Shown here: positions 1 to 7,269 of the stretch, piece after piece
Position numbering within the stretch: position 1 is the stretch's first letter
How the letters are laid out: the number at the start of each line of letters is the position of its first letter
From: a virus
DNA length: 64,000 nt
Direction: 5' to 3' (one strand)
IMG/VR virus record: IMGVR_UViG_3300045243_000021
Span: 1 to 64,000 of that record
The notes under the pieces: generated by a model
Told to the model about the DNA's origin: nothing
Databases searched by the model: none
Seen by the model: only the letters and a program-made list of their open reading frames with translations
Translations under genes and position numbers: made by a program

Positions 1-136
1 CAGCTACGTCGTCCTTTGTCAGCGATGCGAGCAGAAAGCTATAGCGGAATGGAACGCCAGCGTGGCGCACCTGAAGCACAAGAACAGGCAACGGGTTCGC
101 GCGGCGCTGTCAAAAGGTAGGTCGATCCCCCGCTGA
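1..136 (+). CDS. C-terminal part of a small Cys-containing protein (partial)
   Basis: An open frame enters at the left edge (codons in phase from base 2) and stops at TGA 134-136. The visible 44 residues contain a CxxC pair (LCQRCEQKA) followed by a basic, helical tail. Small proteins with CxxC pairs recur all over this phage, so a Zn-binding early protein is plausible. The other forward frame over this stretch looks like low-complexity noise, which is why this frame was chosen. The start lies outside the window and no function can be named. Confidence 0.5.
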   Translation, partial: SYVVLCQRCEQKAIAEWNASVAHLKHKNRQRVRAALSKGRSIPR

Positions 137-155
137 CGCAGGGGTCGCTGGTGGG

Positions 156-380
156 CTAACGGGGCTCGTCCAAGTGGCGGCTCTGCTCTCGAATCGCCTT
201 GGCAAAGTCTCTTTCGATAACGTGACGGGCGGCGTCTGAAATGTACTCAGCAAGAACGAGGTCACGGAGATTGGCAACGACGCGGGCTTTCTTCAAAAGC
301 TGCCTGTCGAATCGCGTCATTTCGTCGTCACGCTTTGGCTTACGAGCCATGTCGGTTTCGTGTTCGGCTATTGCGCTCAT
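156..380 (-). CDS. Ribbon-helix-helix (CopG/Arc-like) DNA-binding protein, putative repressor
   Basis: About 74 residues. A basic N-terminus (MARKPKRDDE) is followed by a segment of the kind seen in short ribbon-helix-helix proteins, with DLVLAEYISDAARHVIERD forming the second helix and tail. ATG 380 was chosen because GGAG sits 5 bases upstream; a longer form would start at 395. It is the only early gene on the - strand and has its own promoter at 431-458. Two copies of a 10-bp repeat and several inverted repeats lie in the divergent intergenic region, so autoregulation and control of the early operon are likely but inferred. The fold assignment is by eye. Confidence 0.6.
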   Translation of the reverse strand: MSAIAEHETDMARKPKRDDEMTRFDRQLLKKARVVANLRDLVLAEYISDAARHVIERDFAKAIREQSRHLDEPR

Positions 381-410
381 GATTCTCCGGGACAACGATT
401 GGAACTAGAC

Positions 411-506
411 ACCGTAACGTCTGCAAAGGGATTCTAAACGATTCCCTGAAAGTGTCAACAAATAGCTTGCTAGCGTGCTAGCCAGCTGACTAGAATACCG
501 TAACGT
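411..506. promoter_or_regulatory. Divergent control region with duplicated operator-like repeat
   Basis: The 10-mer ACCGTAACGT occurs at 411-420 and again at 497-506, in direct orientation on either side of the - strand promoter. Between them are an inverted repeat AGGGA...TCCCT (427-447) that overlaps the -10 element, and a doubled palindrome GCTAGC-GT-GCTAGC (469-482). Ribbon-helix-helix proteins typically bind short repeated half-sites next to their own gene, so these are candidate operators for the protein at 156-380. Confidence 0.45.
431..458 (-). promoter_or_regulatory. Sigma70-like promoter for the ribbon-helix-helix gene
   Basis: On the - strand TTGACA (complement of 453-458) and TAGAAT (complement of 431-436) are separated by 16 bases. 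The -35 is perfect and the -10 has five of six consensus bases. It points at the - strand gene starting at 380, leaving a leader of about 45 bases. Confidence 0.65.
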
Positions 507-544
507 GCCCCCGGCTTTCTGGCCGTGCGGCTGGGCCGGGGGCA
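506..544 (+). promoter_or_regulatory. GC-rich hairpin directly before a ribosome binding site
   Basis: TGCCCCCGGC (506-515) pairs perfectly with GCCGGGGGCA (535-544). The AGGAG of the next gene begins at the last stem base. There is no U-tract, so this is better read as a leader hairpin that could affect translation of the gene at 557 or mark an mRNA 5' end than as a terminator. Confidence 0.5.
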
Positions 545-556
545 GGAGACAACGCA

Positions 557-811
557 ATGAGCAGCGTTCTGGTAGTAAGCGGCGGTGGCAGAAACTGTGC
601 CGAGTGCGGTGAGCCTGCGTGCTTGTCGCTGCTGGTAACGTCGAAAACGACTGAAGCTGGTTACTACCTTTGCGAGACTCACCTGGACGAACTGCGGGAT
701 GACTTGCAGTACGCCAAAGAGACTATTCGTGAGATACGTGCCCGCGGTCTTGCTCGGCTGGCGGGCAGAGCGTTAGCAATCGCTACACGCCGGACGAAGA
801 GAAGCTTGTGA
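557..811 (+). CDS. Small Zn-finger-like protein, function unknown
   Basis: 84 residues. CAECGEPAC near residues 14-22 and CETH near residues 39-42 give a plausible Zn site. The C-terminal half is helical and strongly basic (repeated Arg and Lys, ending RRTKRSL), which suggests nucleic acid binding. ATG 557 follows AGGAG with an 8-base spacer. It is the first + strand gene of the early operon. I recognise no family. Confidence 0.6.
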   Translation: MSSVLVVSGGGRNCAECGEPACLSLLVTSKTTEAGYYLCETHLDELRDDLQYAKETIREIRARGLARLAGRALAIATRRTKRSL

Positions 812-1119
812 GTTAATTTCTTTTTGCGAGCCGCTTGAATCTTACCGGCTCGCGTTTGCCCGCTCCGCTCGTTGCGGGGCGGCGAATACAAGAGAGCGGA
901 ACTCCCCCGCTAACCCCGAGGGGAAAAAAGGCTGACTGACCTGGAGCTACACTTGTGGCCGCGCGGAAGCAAGTGGGGACTAGGCCGGGAAGGTGCTCAA
1001 GTATCGGGGAATGAACAAGCCCTTTCGTTCCGCTCTCTCTCATACGCCATGCACGCTCTCCGTCAGGGGCGAGACGGCAACCAAGGGCGTGCGTGGCGGT
1101 TCTTTGGAAGGGAAAACAG
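812..1119 (+). other. Intergenic stretch with hairpins, no gene seen
   Basis: About 300 bases without a convincing coding frame; the open frame starting near 953 has poor composition and runs into the gene at 1120. GCGAGCCG pairs with CGGCTCGC around 828-856, and a second hairpin CCGCTCC/GGGGCGG follows, but neither has a good U-tract. Nothing else is clear here. Confidence 0.4.
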
Positions 1120-1374
1120 ATGGCCGAAGTTGTTGACGAAATGCCCGAGTTGAACCATGCGGGAAGAAAACAAAAATATCCAAACGAGTGGTTTGATGGT
1201 CGCGTTTGGAAACTGACGGCCGGAGTCGATTTCGAGGCTGCAAGGGCTATGAACGTGGAACACTATCTTCGTGCTAGAGCGCGTTCGATGGGTAAGAGAA
1301 TGTCCGCCAAGCGAGATGGTTCGTGTCTCTTTATTCAGGCGCACAATAGGGAAAAGCAAGCAGAAAAGGACTAG
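1120..1374 (+). CDS. Hypothetical early protein
   Basis: 84 residues starting at ATG 1120, which follows GGAAGGGAAA. It is charged and contains no Cys cluster, membrane segment or repeat. The segment RARSMGKRMSAKRDGSCLFI is basic and could contact DNA. It precedes the recombination genes with short gaps, so it belongs to the early operon. No family recognised. Confidence 0.55.
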   Translation: MAEVVDEMPELNHAGRKQKYPNEWFDGRVWKLTAGVDFEAARAMNVEHYLRARARSMGKRMSAKRDGSCLFIQAHNREKQAEKD

Positions 1375-1377
1375 GCC

Positions 1378-1533
1378 ATGCCGCTCCCACTCGCTGACCT
1401 GTTCGACGTGACGCCGGATGAGCCTGAGTCGCATTTCACCGTCGAGCCGGAGTGCCAGGCGGTGCTGGTGGCGTGGGAGGAAGACGACGACGATCCGTTC
1501 GAGGAATGGACTGAGCTGGGAGGCGAGTCATGA
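1378..1533 (+). CDS. Very acidic 51-residue protein
   Basis: The frame runs from ATG 1378 to TGA 1531-1533, and its last bases overlap the ATG of the exonuclease gene (ATGA at 1530). It carries an EEDDDDPFEEW stretch. Acidic mimics of this size sometimes bind DNA-binding proteins, but nothing beyond composition supports that here. Its reality rests on the tight packing and overlap. Confidence 0.45.
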   Translation: MPLPLADLFDVTPDEPESHFTVEPECQAVLVAWEEDDDDPFEEWTELGGES

Positions 1534-2654
1534 AAACCATTCGTTGCTCACGATTGCCGCTAGCGATTGCATGCCCACAAAGCCAAGATTCCGACGGCAT
1601 CGACATTGACGGAGCCGGGGAAGCCGCGGCGCTCGGGACCGCGGTTCACGAGGCACTAGCATCGTCCATCGAAGGCGAGTCGCCCAACGTCGCCATGATA
1701 GCTGCGAAACACGGCGTCGATTCCACGGAGTTATTCAAGCTCTACTCCTGGGGCATGAAGGCGTGGGCTCAAATAGGCCAGTGGTTCCCGGATCGCGTCA
1801 CCGAGGAGCCGATGGCGGCCGGGATTCTGACGGGCACGTGCGACGTGCTCAGTCCGGGCGACGGCACCGACGCCGAAATCAACATCGCCGACTTCAAGAG
1901 TGGCTGGCTTGATGCCGATTGCACGCACCAGGTCAAGGGCTACGCCTGGCTCGCCTTGCAGCAGGTTCCCGAAGCTCAGTTTGCCTTCGTCTGCGTCGTG
2001 CGCATCCGCGATGGCGTGGTGGACCGCGAACGCTACACGCGGGGTGAGCTGGAGCAGTGGTATCTCTGGATGGCGAAGCGGCTGGCGGAGCGAAGCTACA
2101 ACCCTGGCTCGCACTGTTCCGGCTGTCCGCGGCGGGCGACGTGCCCAGCGATTGACGCCTACCTGGAGCGGGCCGGTAACGCCTTGGTGTTGAACGCCGA
2201 AAGCACGAACCTACTTGACCCGTCCAGCGTCGTGCGGATCTACGCCGCGGCGAAGCAGATGGAGCAGCTAATTGAGATCGTGAAGACGGGCGTCAAAGCC
2301 CGCGTGGCGGCCGCGGGCGGCATGCTGACGACGGACGCGGGCACGCTGGTCATTACCGAGAGCCACCAAAGGAAGCTGGTGCCGATTGAGGCGTTACCGG
2401 TGCTTCGTGGCTACCTGTCGGAAGACGAACTAACTGAGTGCATCGACCTGAAAAAAACGAAGGTGGAAGAGGCGATTAAGGCCAAGGCTCCGCGCGGCCT
2501 AAAGTCCTCGCTCGTCATGGACGCCATGAAGAAGCTGGACGCCGCCGGAGCCATACGAATCCAAACCATCGAGAAATTGGAGAGACGCAATGTCAGAGCC
2601 AGTACAGGGGCAGCTAGTAGTCAGCTCGCAATCGAATCGGCTGGTGTCCCATGA
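1530..2654 (+). CDS. RecB/Cas4-type exonuclease (DUF2800-like)
   Basis: 374 residues. The N-terminal Cys, the early helix with GTAVHEAL (nuclease motif His), the central IADFKSGW (Asp and Lys of the PD-(D/E)XK core), the HQVKGYAWLAL helix (the Gln motif) and the late CSGCPRRATC cluster match the Cas4/AddB arrangement. In that family four Cys hold an Fe-S cluster. Such phage enzymes resect DNA ends for strand annealing. The next gene is a RecT annealer that overlaps its 3' end, so the pair should form a Red-like recombination system. Confident for the fold, less so for polarity. Confidence 0.85.
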   Translation: MKTIRCSRLPLAIACPQSQDSDGIDIDGAGEAAALGTAVHEALASSIEGESPNVAMIAAKHGVDSTELFKLYSWGMKAWAQIGQWFPDRVTEEPMAAGILTGTCDVLSPGDGTDAEINIADFKSGWLDADCTHQVKGYAWLALQQVPEAQFAFVCVVRIRDGVVDRERYTRGELEQWYLWMAKRLAERSYNPGSHCSGCPRRATCPAIDAYLERAGNALVLNAESTNLLDPSSVVRIYAAAKQMEQLIEIVKTGVKARVAAAGGMLTTDAGTLVITESHQRKLVPIEALPVLRGYLSEDELTECIDLKKTKVEEAIKAKAPRGLKSSLVMDAMKKLDAAGAIRIQTIEKLERRNVRASTGAASSQLAIESAGVP

Positions 2655-3567
2655 CGAGGGGCCGCTAGCCCATCTCTTCGACACCGCCCGTTTCGAGCAG
2701 CTACAGCGCGTCGCCAATGCCATGGCGTTCTCTACCTTCCTGCCGGCGCACCTGAAGACCGGGACCAAGGAAGAGACCGTCAGCAATTGCCTGCGGGTGT
2801 TGAACCAGGCGTTTCGATGGGGCATGGACCCGTTTGCTGTGGTGGATGAAACGTACGTGGTGCGCGGCAAGCTGGCATACCAAGGCAAGCTGGTGGCGGC
2901 CATCGTCAACGCCAAGGCGAACCTGACGGAGCGGCTAAAGTTCTCCTTCGCTGGCTCCGGCGACAAACGCACTGTTACCGTCTCGGGCACGTTTACCGGA
3001 GAGCAAGAGCCGCGGACGGTGGAAGTGGAACTGGGCAAGGTAAAGACCGACAACCAGATGTGGGCGAAAGACCCCGACCAAAAGCTTTGCTACAACGGCG
3101 CCATCAAGTGGGCGCGGCGGCATTGCCCTGAACTCATCCTCGGCGTCATCACCGAAGACGACCCCATCCCGCAAGCTGACGACCCGCAACCGGCCACGAA
3201 AGAGACGGGGCGGCTTAGTGTCCGGAAGAACGGCCACGCTACCGTAAACCGCATCGCCGGGGCCTTGCCGGCCGAACCGGAGAAACAACCAGAGATTGAA
3301 GCGGAACCGGAAATCGTCCCGGAACTGCCCACCGCTCCTGATGAAAACCTGGACGCCGAAGACTGCCTTAACGACATCACGGGCAAGCTCAAGCTTTGCA
3401 TGAGCGTCCGCGAATTGAAAAAGGCTGGGGAATACATCGTTGAGAGCACCGAACGCCTTGGCGGGCCAGAAAGCCGCTACTACAAGCGTGCGTCGGAAGA
3501 GTTCACCAGGGCCAGCGTAGACTTGAAGGCCATCGGGGTAACGCTACCGGTTAAGGCAAGCAAGTAG
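2590..3567 (+). CDS. recT: RecT-family single-strand annealing protein
   Basis: 325 residues. Residues around 30-200 carry the RecT pattern: CLRVLNQAFRWGMDPFAV, TYVVRGKLAYQGKLVAAIV, and the closing part with CYNGAIKWARRHCPELILGV. The Pro/Glu-rich linker at about 225-255 and a helical C-terminus are lineage-specific. ATG 2590 lies inside the exonuclease gene in another frame, so the two are translated together. It anneals ssDNA during phage recombination and replication. Confidence 0.88.
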   Translation: MSEPVQGQLVVSSQSNRLVSHDEGPLAHLFDTARFEQLQRVANAMAFSTFLPAHLKTGTKEETVSNCLRVLNQAFRWGMDPFAVVDETYVVRGKLAYQGKLVAAIVNAKANLTERLKFSFAGSGDKRTVTVSGTFTGEQEPRTVEVELGKVKTDNQMWAKDPDQKLCYNGAIKWARRHCPELILGVITEDDPIPQADDPQPATKETGRLSVRKNGHATVNRIAGALPAEPEKQPEIEAEPEIVPELPTAPDENLDAEDCLNDITGKLKLCMSVRELKKAGEYIVESTERLGGPESRYYKRASEEFTRASVDLKAIGVTLPVKASK

Positions 3568-3614
3568 CACGGGGTGTGCTACGGGGCCGGGCCGGGGGCG
3601 CGTTGCTCCCGGCC
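3564..3614 (+). terminator. Double hairpin, probable terminator after recT
   Basis: GTAGCAC (3564-3570) pairs with GTGCTAC (3576-3582), and GGCCGGG (3590-3596) pairs with CCCGGCC (3608-3614). TATTCTT follows. The first stem contains the recT stop codon. The U-tract is broken, so termination may be partial. A TTGACA lies downstream at about 3629, but its would-be -10 is poor. Confidence 0.45.
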
Positions 3615-3658
3615 TATTCTTGAACCGTTGACATGAACGCAACGCGGGATTTGCAACC

Positions 3659-4627
3659 ATGGAAGATGCGTTGGTTAGAAGGGTAGATGGCGAATTATGC
3701 GTATCGAATATCACGCTAAGCAAGACAGGGGCCTTCATTCCGGCCGATACGACTGAGGATGAATGGGAGCGGGCATGGACGTTTCTACGTCGCGCTGAAG
3801 GATCAGTGATGTGGTGGCTTGGTGACATGCTGGTGGCGGCGGATGACCGCTGGCATGACGCGTATGACAGAGCTAAGAAGGATAGTGGGTTCGCTGATGA
3901 AACTCTTAGAAATGCCGAATGGGTAAGTAGTTCCGTCGATCCTGTTATCCGGATAACGGAATTAAGCTGGCGACATCACCAAGTAGTTGCGCCAATGCCT
4001 GCGCGCCAGCAAAAGAAGTGGCTCGCCAAAGCTTTAAGCGAAGGTTGGTCGGTAGCTGAACTAAAAAAAGCCATTCGCGAGTCATTGCTAGATGAAGCCG
4101 CCGAAGCCAACCCGATCCCTGAAGGCAAATACCGAGTCATCTACGCCGACCCGCCATGGTTCTACAACGACCAACGGACCGGAACTAGCGGGAGTGGTGG
4201 TGCCGCATCGCAATATTTGACCATGGAGACTGAGAAGATCTGCGAGTTGCCAATCAGAGAAAAAGCGCACGATTCGTCAGTCCTGTTTCTCTGGGCCACG
4301 GCACCATGCCTACCTGATGCCTTGCAAGTGATCGAGGCGTGGGGATTCTCCTACAAGGCTCAATTCGTGTGGGACAAGGTCCGCGGCTTCAATGGTCATT
4401 ACAACGACGTTTGCCATGAGCTGCTACTGATAGCCACCAAGGGCTCATGCCTGCCAAAGACTACGCAGCTTCGTAAGAGCGTTATTACCGTCGAGAAGAC
4501 GAAGCACTCCCGGAAGCCAGACGACTTCTACGAATTGATCGAGGAGTTGTACGACGGCCCTTACGCCGAGCTTTTCGCCAGGCGTGAACGAACAGGATGG
4601 ACACCGTGGGGTAATGAGATCAAATAG
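3659..4627 (+). CDS. MT-A70 family adenine DNA methyltransferase
   Basis: 322 residues. The catalytic DPPW sits at about residues 163-166 (VIYADPPWFYN), with the companion SVLFLWAT strand and the FVWDK and ELLLIATKG segments of the MT-A70 fold. The N-terminal 140 residues are helical and carry QKKWLAKALSEGWSVAELKKAI, a ParB/HTH-like helix pair that may provide DNA binding. It probably places N6-methyladenine on phage DNA and protects it from host restriction. ATG 3659 is preceded by the double hairpin and a weak promoter-like stretch. Confidence 0.85.
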   Translation: MEDALVRRVDGELCVSNITLSKTGAFIPADTTEDEWERAWTFLRRAEGSVMWWLGDMLVAADDRWHDAYDRAKKDSGFADETLRNAEWVSSSVDPVIRITELSWRHHQVVAPMPARQQKKWLAKALSEGWSVAELKKAIRESLLDEAAEANPIPEGKYRVIYADPPWFYNDQRTGTSGSGGAASQYLTMETEKICELPIREKAHDSSVLFLWATAPCLPDALQVIEAWGFSYKAQFVWDKVRGFNGHYNDVCHELLLIATKGSCLPKTTQLRKSVITVEKTKHSRKPDDFYELIEELYDGPYAELFARRERTGWTPWGNEIK

Positions 4628-4629
4628 CC

Positions 4630-5175
4630 ATGGCTCAGCAACACGCCGACTACCAGCCGAATTTGGAAGCAGCTAGAGAGTTTGAGGACTACGTTTCCGA
4701 TGTCCTCAACGACCGGTTAGGATTGGTGGTCTACGTCTATCGCAGCCGCCGTTACCAGTCGAGTAAAGGGGAGAGCCGCTGCGGCCTTGAAATCAAATTT
4801 GACAGGAAGTTCAGGGACACAGGAAATCTCTTTATAGAGACGGCTGAGCGATGGAGCGAAGACGTGGCCATGAAGCCGGCCGGGATATACGGGAGCAATT
4901 GGCTCTACGCCATTGGTGACTACACGACATTCTGGGTTTTCGGCACTGCGATACTGAGGTTGCACCAGGAAGCGTGCGAAGCAAAGAAAACAGACACTGC
5001 GGAAGGATTCGTTCTCGCCTTAGACAAAGCCGACAAGTGGTGCCTGCACAAGATAGAAGCTGGTAGCGGCGAGAAGCGCCCGCAAGTCGTGAAGAAGAAG
5101 CCCGAGCAGCCTAAGGCGGCGACCATTGACGTTATGACGCAACCCTATGGCAACGACATGATGATTCCGTTCTAA
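4630..5175 (+). CDS. Putative PD-(D/E)XK nuclease-like early protein
   Basis: 181 residues. The stretch CGLEIKFDRKFRDTGNLFIE has the E-x-K spacing and following strand of restriction-endonuclease-like folds, and an Arg/Tyr-rich strand precedes it. The C-terminal 40 residues are a Lys/Pro linker and an acidic tail. It follows the methylase by 2 bases, an arrangement that would suit a nuclease/methylase pair or a DNA-end processing enzyme. The assignment is from one motif, so it is tentative. Confidence 0.5.
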   Translation: MAQQHADYQPNLEAAREFEDYVSDVLNDRLGLVVYVYRSRRYQSSKGESRCGLEIKFDRKFRDTGNLFIETAERWSEDVAMKPAGIYGSNWLYAIGDYTTFWVFGTAILRLHQEACEAKKTDTAEGFVLALDKADKWCLHKIEAGSGEKRPQVVKKKPEQPKAATIDVMTQPYGNDMMIPF

Positions 5176-5236
5176 TTGTCGATCCCACGCCCAACCGATT
5201 TTCCGTTGCCAAGACAGCAGCGTGGAGACATCCGCA

Positions 5237-6208
5237 ATGAAGCGCGGCACCCCAAATCATCCCAAGACTCGCGCCCTAGCGAAACGGCTTGGTATCCCAA
5301 TATATTCGGCGGTAGGCATCTTGGAAATGCTCTGGCATACCACGGCAGTATTTACTCCTCAGGGGAACATCGGCAAGATTTCTGACCAAGAAATTGCCAA
5401 CGAGATTGGATTCCCAGAGGAACGCGCATCGGAGTTAATCGAAGCTTTCTTGTCATGCGGGTGGCTGGACAAAGACCCAACGTATCGACTGATTATTCAT
5501 GACTGGCACGAGCACGCCGACGGGATAGTCCGTCGCATCCTGAGAAACAAAAAACTTGAGTTTCTCGTGTCTTCAGGAAACTCTAAACATGAGTGGGTGT
5601 ATTTCATTTTGGCCAAAAAAAGCAAGGCTATAAAGATCGGCACAACACAACGCCTTGTGTCCCAGCGGTTCAGCGAACTACGATCTAACTCGGCGGAAGA
5701 ACTTGAACTCATAGGTTACATACCCGGAAGCCACGTTGCCGAGGTCAATTTGCACGCCCAATTTAAGCATTTGAAAATAAAATCTGAGTGGTTTAAGGAT
5801 ACTCCTCAACTTAGAGCAACTATTAAGGCTCTAATTTCTTTACATGGTACTACAGAAGAAGTTACGGAAAGCAGCTTTTCCGGTTCTCTGGCATCGGCCG
5901 GCGAGTCTGTCGAGGTCTTGCCTTCCAAGCCAAGCCAAGCCATAGCCAAGCCAAGCCGTAGCCGTGGCGCTGCTGCTTTGGTTTTCCTGAACGGTGACGA
6001 GGAGAAAATCAGGTGGGCGGCTCACGTTCTTTGGGCAAAAGGAAAATTCGAGTTACCGGAAGACGCATTTGTCGCTGATGTTCTCAAACGACCAGCGCGG
6101 TATCACTTCAAACTTCAACCTGACGGTCATTGGCTTCCACCGGAAGACGGCATTGACTTTCAGGAACTCGTGCGCAGTTTCGGCAAAATTCCGGGGGGTG
6201 AAAAGTGA
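5237..6208 (+). CDS. Winged-helix replication-type protein with an inserted GIY-YIG (T5orf172-like) domain
   Basis: 323 residues from ATG 5237, chosen for the GGAG 9 bases upstream. Residues 1-105 look like the wHTH front of phage replication or DnaD-like proteins (HPKTRALAKRLGIP, then IANEIGF and a DWHEHAD motif). Residues about 119-204 are a T5orf172/MUG113-type GIY-YIG relative (VYFILAKKSKAIKIG, then HAQFKHLKIKSEWF). After a Ser/Pro/Lys linker comes a new C-terminal domain (about 245-323). The inserted part is visibly AT-richer than its surroundings, a sign of separate origin. Confidence 0.65.
   Translation: MKRGTPNHPKTRALAKRLGIPIYSAVGILEMLWHTTAVFTPQGNIGKISDQEIANEIGFPEERASELIEAFLSCGWLDKDPTYRLIIHDWHEHADGIVRRILRNKKLEFLVSSGNSKHEWVYFILAKKSKAIKIGTTQRLVSQRFSELRSNSAEELELIGYIPGSHVAEVNLHAQFKHLKIKSEWFKDTPQLRATIKALISLHGTTEEVTESSFSGSLASAGESVEVLPSKPSQAIAKPSRSRGAAALVFLNGDEEKIRWAAHVLWAKGKFELPEDAFVADVLKRPARYHFKLQPDGHWLPPEDGIDFQELVRSFGKIPGGEK
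5591..5848 (+). mobile_element. GIY-YIG domain insertion inside the winged-helix gene
   Basis: This segment encodes the T5orf172-like domain. Its bases are richer in A and T than the flanks (for example the runs around 5765-5850). A sister domain occurs at 62260-62496. GIY-YIG domains of this kind belong to homing or mobile nucleases. Here the insertion keeps the frame open, so the host protein has become a fusion. Whether the nuclease is active cannot be told from the sequence. Confidence 0.5.
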
Positions 6209-6540
6209 TTCCAGTCTGGTACGTCGAATGGTCTGCTCGCCACGCTTCGCGGTTCAATCTGCGGTCAAAAGCAAACGCCCAGGCGGTAGCTGAGTGGTTC
6301 AGTCATTTCGCGAATATGGCGGCCACGCCGGAAGAATTGGAAGCGACCTCGGTCGAGCTGATGCCGAGCCCACCGGCCAAAATCACGGACCACTTGCCGG
6401 CGCTACGGCGGTTGATTTACGCGGCTCGGGCCAAAGCCGTGACCAAAACCGAGCAGTCGAAATACGACCCCGCCGAATGGTCGAAAGCCAAAGCCCTGCT
6501 TCGCGAACACCTCGCGTCACGCAAGAAGGTGAAAACGTAA
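6205..6540 (+). CDS. Hypothetical protein
   Basis: 111 residues from GTG 6205, overlapping the previous stop as GTGA. It is mostly helical with a basic C-terminus (ASRKKVKT). No motif recognised. The overlaps at both ends place it in the replication operon. Confidence 0.6.
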   Translation: MIPVWYVEWSARHASRFNLRSKANAQAVAEWFSHFANMAATPEELEATSVELMPSPPAKITDHLPALRRLIYAARAKAVTKTEQSKYDPAEWSKAKALLREHLASRKKVKT

Positions 6541-6749
6541 TGCGCTACAAGCGACCCGGACGCACCGGCTCCTGGACCGACAACGCCATCGCAATGGCGA
6601 AGGTGCTGGAGTACGCGGACAACGGAATCGAGGTCGGCACGATTCTTTGCCCGGTGTGCGGCAAGGATAAACTGGATTTCGCGGTGACTCGGCAACGCGG
6701 TGTCTGGGTTCGGTGTCGGCAAAGCGGGTGCGTGAGGTTTTTGAAATGA
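6540..6749 (+). CDS. Zn-ribbon protein
   Basis: 69 residues from ATG 6540 (TAATG overlap with the gene before). CPVCG at about residues 37-41 and C...C in VRCRQSGCVRF near the end give a four-Cys Zn ribbon typical of small phage nucleic-acid-binding proteins. The stop overlaps the start of the resolvase gene. Confidence 0.65.
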   Translation: MRYKRPGRTGSWTDNAIAMAKVLEYADNGIEVGTILCPVCGKDKLDFAVTRQRGVWVRCRQSGCVRFLK

Positions 6750-7231
6750 TGATTCTCGCCATCGACCCAGGCCCAAAGAAAAGCGCTTGGATGCTCGTCA
6801 GCGTCGAACTCGGCAAGCCAATCGACATCATCGAGAAGCGTATCGAAATCAACGAAGCCGTCCTCAACGAGTGCTTCCCGCGGTTCGGAAGCAACCATCA
6901 CCTGGCAATCGAAATGGTCGAGTCGTTTGGCATGGCGGTTGGTAAGGAAGTTTTTGAGACGGTGTTCTGGATCGGTCGATTCGTCCAGCACTGGGGTGGG
7001 CACAACTTTACGCGGATTTACCGTAAGGAATGTAAGCTGCACTTATGCGGTAACTGCCGTGCGAAAGACCCGAACATTCGCCAAGCTCTTTTAGACAAAA
7101 TCGGGCCACAAGGCACGAAGAAGGCGAAGGGGCCGACGTACGGCGTAAGCAAGGATCTGTGGAGTGCGTTGGCGGTGTGCGTCACTTACGTGGAGACGAA
7201 GCTAGGCGCACCGTGTTCAACACCAAGCTAG
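6746..7231 (+). CDS. RuvC-like Holliday junction resolvase
   Basis: 161 residues from ATG 6746. LAIDPGPKKSAW supplies the first catalytic Asp (D7), HLAIEMVES the central acid (E56 or E59), and GVSKDLWSALAVCV the last Asp helix (D137), as in RNase-H-fold RuvC enzymes. A CGNC pair near residue 101 is an added Zn-like feature. It would resolve branched DNA before packaging and fits with the exonuclease/RecT pair upstream. Confidence 0.75.
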   Translation: MMILAIDPGPKKSAWMLVSVELGKPIDIIEKRIEINEAVLNECFPRFGSNHHLAIEMVESFGMAVGKEVFETVFWIGRFVQHWGGHNFTRIYRKECKLHLCGNCRAKDPNIRQALLDKIGPQGTKKAKGPTYGVSKDLWSALAVCVTYVETKLGAPCSTPS

Positions 7232-7269
7232 CCGCCCTCGGTCGAACGGTGACGAAGGGAGCAAACTAA

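Noticed and set aside
953-1153. 66-residue + strand frame upstream of the gene at 1120
   Set aside because: Poor composition, no ribosome site, and it overlaps the better-supported gene in another frame.
3629-3657. Promoter TTGACA-17-TTGCAA before the methylase gene
   Set aside because: The -35 is perfect but the -10 matches poorly, so it was left as a remark only.
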